From Mycobacterium noviomagense (GTDB lineage Bacteria > Actinomycetota > Actinomycetes > Mycobacteriales > Mycobacteriaceae): a stretch of 64,000 nt of DNA. A program made the position numbers and the translations under genes. The notes beneath the pieces were generated by a model. That model was given only the letters and a program-made list of their open reading frames with translations, had not been told where the DNA came from and did not search any database. Positions 60,247 through 64,000 of the stretch are shown here, one piece after another. The stretch is from positions 3,782,001 to 3,846,000 of the forward strand of contig NZ_AP022583.1 in NCBI RefSeq assembly GCF_010731635.1, given 5' to 3'. How positions within the stretch are numbered: position 1 is the first letter of the stretch; every line of letters begins with the position of its first letter.

Positions 60247-61458
60247 GTGAGCGAAAAGGGTCGGCTGTTCACCAGCGAGTCGGTGACCGAGGGACACCCC
60301 GACAAGATCTGCGACGCCATCAGCGACTCGGTGCTCGACGCCCTGCTGGCCGACGACCCCCGCTCCCGGGTCGCCGTGGAAACCATGGTGACGACCGGCC
60401 AGGTGCACGTCGCGGGCGAGGTGACCACCAGCGCCAAGGAGGCGTTCGCCGAGATCACCGACACCGTCCGCAGTCGCATCCTGGAGATCGGCTACGACTC
60501 GTCCGACAAAGGCTTCGACGGCGCGTCGTGCGGGGTGAACATCGCGATCGGCGCGCAGTCTCCTGACATCGCCCAAGGTGTCGACACCGCCTACGAGGCT
60601 CGCGTCGAGGGCGTCGCGGATCCGCTGGACGCCCAGGGTGCCGGCGACCAGGGCCTGATGTTCGGCTACGCGATCAAAGACACCCCGGAGATGATGCCGC
60701 TGCCTATCGCGCTGGCCCACCGGCTCTCGCGACGGCTGGCCGAGGTCCGCAAGAACGGCGTGCTGCCATACCTGCGCCCGGACGGCAAGACCCAGGTCAC
60801 CATCGCTTATGAAGGCAACGTGCCGGTGCGGTTGGACACCGTCGTGATCTCCACCCAGCACGCCGCTGACGTCGACCTGGACGACATGCTGACCCCGGAC
60901 ATCCGGGAAAAGGTCCTCAACACCGTGCTCGACGACCTGGCGCACGAGACCCTGGACGCCTCCGAGGTGCGGCTGTTGGTCAACCCGACCGGCAAGTTCG
61001 TGCTGGGCGGCCCGATGGGCGACGCCGGGCTGACCGGCCGCAAGATCATCGTCGACACCTACGGCGGCTGGGCCCGCCACGGCGGCGGCGCCTTCTCCGG
61101 CAAGGATCCCTCCAAAGTGGACCGTTCGGCGGCGTACGCGATGCGCTGGGTGGCCAAGAACGTCGTCGCTGCGGGGCTGGCCGAGCGAGTCGAGGTGCAG
61201 GTCGCCTATGCGATCGGTAAGGCCGCCCCGGTTGGGCTTTTCGTCGAGACGTTCGGCACCGAGACTGTCGACCCGGTCAAGATCGAGAAGGCCATCGGGG
61301 AGGTGTTCGACCTGCGGCCCGGCGCGATCATCCGCGACCTCGACCTGCTGCGGCCGATCTACGCGCAGACCGCCGCCTATGGCCATTTCGGCCGCACCGA
61401 CGTCGAGCTGCCCTGGGAGCAGCTCGACAAGGTCGACGACCTCAAGCGCGCGGTTTAA
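60247..61458 (+). CDS. metK: S-adenosylmethionine synthetase
   Basis: A 403-residue enzyme that makes SAM from methionine and [21 protein letters not shown] holds His17, which acts on the ATP chain. [12 protein letters not shown] is the methionine/ATP signature, with [52 protein letters not shown] (P-loop-like and metal site) further on. The GTG at 60247 ([13 protein letters not shown]) gives exactly the M. tuberculosis length; ATGs at 60226 and 60229 are upstream in the same frame. It is followed directly by the hairpin terminator at 61462. Confidence 0.97.
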   Translation: MSEKGRLFTSESVTEGHPDKICDAISDSVLDALLADDPRSRVAVETMVTTGQVHVAGEVTTSAKEAFAEITDTVRSRILEIGYDSSDKGFDGASCGVNIAIGAQSPDIAQGVDTAYEARVEGVADPLDAQGAGDQGLMFGYAIKDTPEMMPLPIALAHRLSRRLAEVRKNGVLPYLRPDGKTQVTIAYEGNVPVRLDTVVISTQHAADVDLDDMLTPDIREKVLNTVLDDLAHETLDASEVRLLVNPTGKFVLGGPMGDAGLTGRKIIVDTYGGWARHGGGAFSGKDPSKVDRSAAYAMRWVAKNVVAAGLAERVEVQVAYAIGKAAPVGLFVETFGTETVDPVKIEKAIGEVFDLRPGAIIRDLDLLRPIYAQTAAYGHFGRTDVELPWEQLDKVDDLKRAV

Positions 61459-61461
61459 CGC

Positions 61462-61519
61462 CGAGCAGACGCAAAAGCCCCCGACACGCCTAGGCGTGAG
61501 GGGCTTTTGCGTCTGTTCG
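61462..61519. terminator. Strong hairpin, bidirectional terminator after metK
   Basis: A perfect 16-base inverted repeat (61466-61481, CAGACGCAAAAGCCCC, and its complement 61500-61515) encloses a second short stem CACGCC/GGCGTG around a TA loop. A few extra base pairs, one of them G-T, extend it to 61462-61519. It sits in the gap between convergent metK and the monooxygenase gene and is nearly symmetrical, so it should end transcription from both sides. Confidence 0.82.
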
Positions 61520-61521
61520 CG

Positions 61522-63009
61522 CTACGAACTGAACCGGTAGTCGTCGAGGTCGAAGCGGCGGCTGCGCCAGTAGGCCTCGACCGTGGTGGTGGGCCGCAAC
61601 GGCACGTCGCCGTTCTTGTCGAAGTAGTAGCTGTTGGCCTGCCGGCAGCTGTCCTGCCAGAACACCTGGCGGTACCGGCGGCGCATCATCTCGGCGAAGT
61701 AGCGGTCGTTGGCTTCCTCGGTGACCTCGACCCGGTTCGCGCCCAGGCGGCGGGCCTGCTTCAGGCACCGCATGATGTGGTGGGTCTGCGTCTCGATCAG
61801 CGCGAAATACGACGACCCGACATAGCCGTAAGGGCCCATCACGCTGAACAAGTTGGGAAAACCCGGAACGCTGACGCCTTCGTAGGCCTGCAGCCGGTGC
61901 TCGTCCCAGAATTTGGCTAGCGACCGGCCACCGCTGCCGGTGACCGCGAAGGTGGGGGTGCTGTCGGTGTCCATCACCTTGAAGCCGGTCGCCAGCACCA
62001 GCACGTCGACCTCGTGGGTCTCGCCGTCGCGGGTGGCCACACCTGTCGGCGTGATCTTGTCGATCGGCTCGGTGACCAGCCGCACGTTCTCGCGGTTGAA
62101 GGTGGCCAGATAACCGTTGTGAAAGCCGGGGCGTTTGCAGCCCACGGCGTATTTGGGCGTCAGCTTCTCGCGCACCACTGGGTCGCGGACCTGCTGGCGC
62201 AGGTAGGCCAGCCCGGCCGCTTCCATCCGTTTGGCCAACGGAAAAACGGTGAAGTAGTGCGCCGCGATCGGGAACGTCGCCTCGACGAAGGCTTGGCTGG
62301 CCAGCCGCTGAACCGCTTTGCCGCCGGGTACCCGCATCGCCCAACGCGCCGGCGCCGGCAACGGCACGTCGAGTTTCGGAAAGCACCAGATCGGCGTGCG
62401 CTGAAACACGGTGAGCTGCTTGACAATCGGCGCAATCTCCGGGATCACCTGCACGGCTGATGCCCCGGTGCCTATCACCGCCACCCGCTTGCCGGTCAGA
62501 TCTTGCGAGTGGTCCCAGCGGGCGGTGTGCATGGTGATTCCGTCGAAGGAGTCCACCCCGTCGATGTCGGGCAGATTGGGCACGGTGAGCACGCCGCTGG
62601 CGCTCACCAAGAACCTGGCGGTGATTTCGCCGCCCGGATCGATCTGCACCCGCCAGAGGTTCTGCTCGTCGTCGAACTCCGCGGATAGGACCTTGGTGTT
62701 AAACCGGATCTTCGACCGGATGCCGTACTTGTCGACGCAGTGTTCTGCATAGGCCTGAAGCTCGTGTCCGGGCGCGTAGGTCCGCGACCAGTGCGGGCTC
62801 TGCTCGAACGAGAACTGGTAGGAAAACGACGGAATGTCAACGGCGATACCGGGATAGGTGTTCCAGTACCAGGTGCCGCCGACGCCGTCGCCGGCCTCGA
62901 TAACCAGGTACTCACCGAGGCCGGCCTTGCCGAGTTTGATCGCGGTGCCGATCCCGGAGAACCCGGCGCCGACGACGACGGTGTGGTAGTCGGGGGTTGC
63001 CGTTGTCAT
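61522..63009 (-). CDS. Flavin-containing monooxygenase, Baeyer-Villiger type (Rv1393c-like)
   Basis: A 495-residue FAD/NADPH enzyme. The FAD motif VVGAGFSGIG lies near residue 12, and the Baeyer-Villiger fingerprint is seen as FDGITMHTARWD near residue 164 (FxGxxxHxxxW). The NADPH motif VIGTGASAVQ and ATGFKVMDTDS follow. These enzymes turn ketones into esters. It overlaps the upstream P450 gene by ATGA, so the two are coupled. A P450 hydroxylation followed by Baeyer-Villiger oxidation of a lipid or terpenoid substrate is plausible. The same pair exists in M. tuberculosis (Rv1393c with cyp132), from memory. Confidence 0.92.
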   Translation of the reverse strand: MTTATPDYHTVVVGAGFSGIGTAIKLGKAGLGEYLVIEAGDGVGGTWYWNTYPGIAVDIPSFSYQFSFEQSPHWSRTYAPGHELQAYAEHCVDKYGIRSKIRFNTKVLSAEFDDEQNLWRVQIDPGGEITARFLVSASGVLTVPNLPDIDGVDSFDGITMHTARWDHSQDLTGKRVAVIGTGASAVQVIPEIAPIVKQLTVFQRTPIWCFPKLDVPLPAPARWAMRVPGGKAVQRLASQAFVEATFPIAAHYFTVFPLAKRMEAAGLAYLRQQVRDPVVREKLTPKYAVGCKRPGFHNGYLATFNRENVRLVTEPIDKITPTGVATRDGETHEVDVLVLATGFKVMDTDSTPTFAVTGSGGRSLAKFWDEHRLQAYEGVSVPGFPNLFSVMGPYGYVGSSYFALIETQTHHIMRCLKQARRLGANRVEVTEEANDRYFAEMMRRRYRQVFWQDSCRQANSYYFDKNGDVPLRPTTTVEAYWRSRRFDLDDYRFSS

Positions 63010-64000
63010 AGGCGCCTCCGTCCGATCATGTGCACACCGTGTTTGGGCCGCAGCGTCAGCGTCGCCTCGAGCTCGACCGGATGTCCGGGCATAAGGTCAA
63101 AAGTAAACCGCTGGCTCATGATGGCCGCCATCAGCACCATCTCCATCAGCGCGAAGCTCTGTCCGATGCAGATCCGCCGCCCGCCGCCGAACGGCAGATA
63201 TGCCGAGCGGGGCCGCTCGCCGCCGCCGCCCAAGAATCTGGTGGGGTCGAAGTCGTCGGGCCGTTCCCACCACCGCGGGTCGTGGTGTATGTGGTGGATC
63301 GGGATGATCACCGTCGTGCCGGCGCGGATGTGGTGGCCGTCGATCACGTCGTCCTCGACCGCCTTGCGGGCCAGGATCCACACCGCCGAGTAATACCGTT
63401 GCGCCTCTTGGATACACGCCGTGGTCCACGGCAGCCGCGCAATGTCGTCGGTGGTGGGACGGCGGCCACCGAGCACGGCGTCGACCTCGTCGAGCATCCG
63501 GGCGCGCGCCTGGCCGTGCAGCGCCATCAGATACCAGAACCACGACATCGAATTCGCCGTGGTCTCGTGCCCGGCGAGCATGAACGTCAGCGCCTCGTCG
63601 CGAACCCGCTTGCGCGGCCACGTCCCACCCTCGGCCTGCAGCAAAACGTTCAGCAGGTCGTTTTCCGCGGTCGGATGCGCCAGCCGCTGGTCGATCACCG
63701 CGTTGACTGCGCCGTCGAGCTCCAGCAAGATCCGCTGCATGTCGTGCAGGGGCGGCGGCAGCGGCACCCGCGAATACGTGCACCAGATCAACCCGTCGTA
63801 GACCGGCGAGGGCAGCAACCCCCACAGGCCCAGCCGCTCCATCTTCTCCGCGTGCCGTAGTCCTCGGGTGGCCAGGTCGTGCATGCTGTGCACCAGCGGC
63901 CCGAAGTCCTGGCTGAACAGGGCGTTGGCCACCACCCGTAGCGTCGCCTCGACCATCGTCTCGTGCATGTCGAACTCGGCATCGGCGGGCAGCGACCCGG
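63006..64000 (-). CDS. Cytochrome P450, C-terminal part (CYP132-like), 5' end outside the window
   Basis: The frame is open to the window end, so the N-terminus is missing. The visible 330 or so residues contain the I-helix oxygen motif LAGHETTANS, the K-helix EAQR (ExxR, with Arg), DFDPTRF, and the haem-binding FGGGRRICIGQSFALMEM with the Cys ligand. The protein is a complete P450 C-terminal half with no disruption. It is cytosolic by the absence of any anchor in this part. Its stop overlaps the start of the monooxygenase (ATGA). The substrate is unknown. Confidence 0.93.
   Translation of the reverse strand, partial: GSLPADAEFDMHETMVEATLRVVANALFSQDFGPLVHSMHDLATRGLRHAEKMERLGLWGLLPSPVYDGLIWCTYSRVPLPPPLHDMQRILLELDGAVNAVIDQRLAHPTAENDLLNVLLQAEGGTWPRKRVRDEALTFMLAGHETTANSMSWFWYLMALHGQARARMLDEVDAVLGGRRPTTDDIARLPWTTACIQEAQRYYSAVWILARKAVEDDVIDGHHIRAGTTVIIPIHHIHHDPRWWERPDDFDPTRFLGGGGERPRSAYLPFGGGRRICIGQSFALMEMVLMAAIMSQRFTFDLMPGHPVELEATLTLRPKHGVHMIGRRRL

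Overview
The window is GC-rich actinobacterial chromosome that reads throughout as Mycobacterium. It carries many GTG starts, overlapping ATGA/GTGA gene junctions, DUF222-HNH (13E12-type) repeat genes, a resuscitation-promoting factor, the short-form integration host factor mihF, and protein sequences close to those I remember from M. tuberculosis. Gene order matches two blocks that I recall (from memory, not searched) as lying far apart in M. tuberculosis: roughly Rv2577 down to Rv2531c, and Rv1379 up to Rv1394c. Here they are adjacent, which I believe is the arrangement in many other mycobacteria. The species cannot be fixed from the sequence alone.

Layout. 0-0.4 kb: frameshifted remnant of a 13E12-type HNH gene. 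0.6-10.3 kb: exported purple-acid-phosphatase-like enzyme, class II aldolase plus DapA-like pair, radical SAM protein, YpfJ-type zinc peptidase, a ketopantoate-reductase-like/SRPBCC fusion, aspS, a Phd/RelE toxin-antitoxin pair and a deazaflavin oxidoreductase. 10.3-16.3 kb: Rpf muralytic factor, FUSC transporter, MmcQ-like protein, a DUF1800/DUF1501 exported pair and an alpha/beta hydrolase. 16.4-21.0 kb: a three-gene operon with overlapping reading frames (circularly permuted ATP-grasp with alpha-E domain, transglutaminase, zinc peptidase) that looks like a peptide ligation/modification system. 21-31.6 kb: a chimeric SDR, rarA, a stress-type dimeric-barrel protein, a YjbQ protein, then alaS-ruvX-mltG-aroE-prepilin peptidase and a frameshifted SDR.

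31.6-41.1 kb: the shikimate run aroC-aroK-aroB-aroQ, then pepQ-efp-nusB and a large PLP decarboxylase. 41.1-46.3 kb: an accessory stretch (class V aminotransferase, ParB-like protein, TetR regulator, serine hydrolase, and a frameshifted 13E12 gene whose start codon sits inside a LexA-type SOS box). 46.3-55.1 kb: the pyrimidine operon pyrR-pyrB-pyrC-(PH-like)-carA-carB-pyrF behind a PyrR-type leader, with a palindromic element between carA and carB. 55.1-64 kb: a MerR/TOBE molybdate-type protein, zwf, mihF-gmk-rpoZ-coaBC, metK with a strong two-way hairpin terminator, and a flavin monooxygenase/cytochrome P450 pair running off the end.

Most of the window is conserved housekeeping. The unusual material is a set of small gene-structure events: two apparent gene fusions or chimeras, one SDR frameshift, two broken 13E12 genes, several intergenic palindromes, and the uncharacterised ATP-grasp/transglutaminase operon. 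I saw no tRNA, rRNA, CRISPR array, transposase or integrase; this was by reading, not by a structure search.
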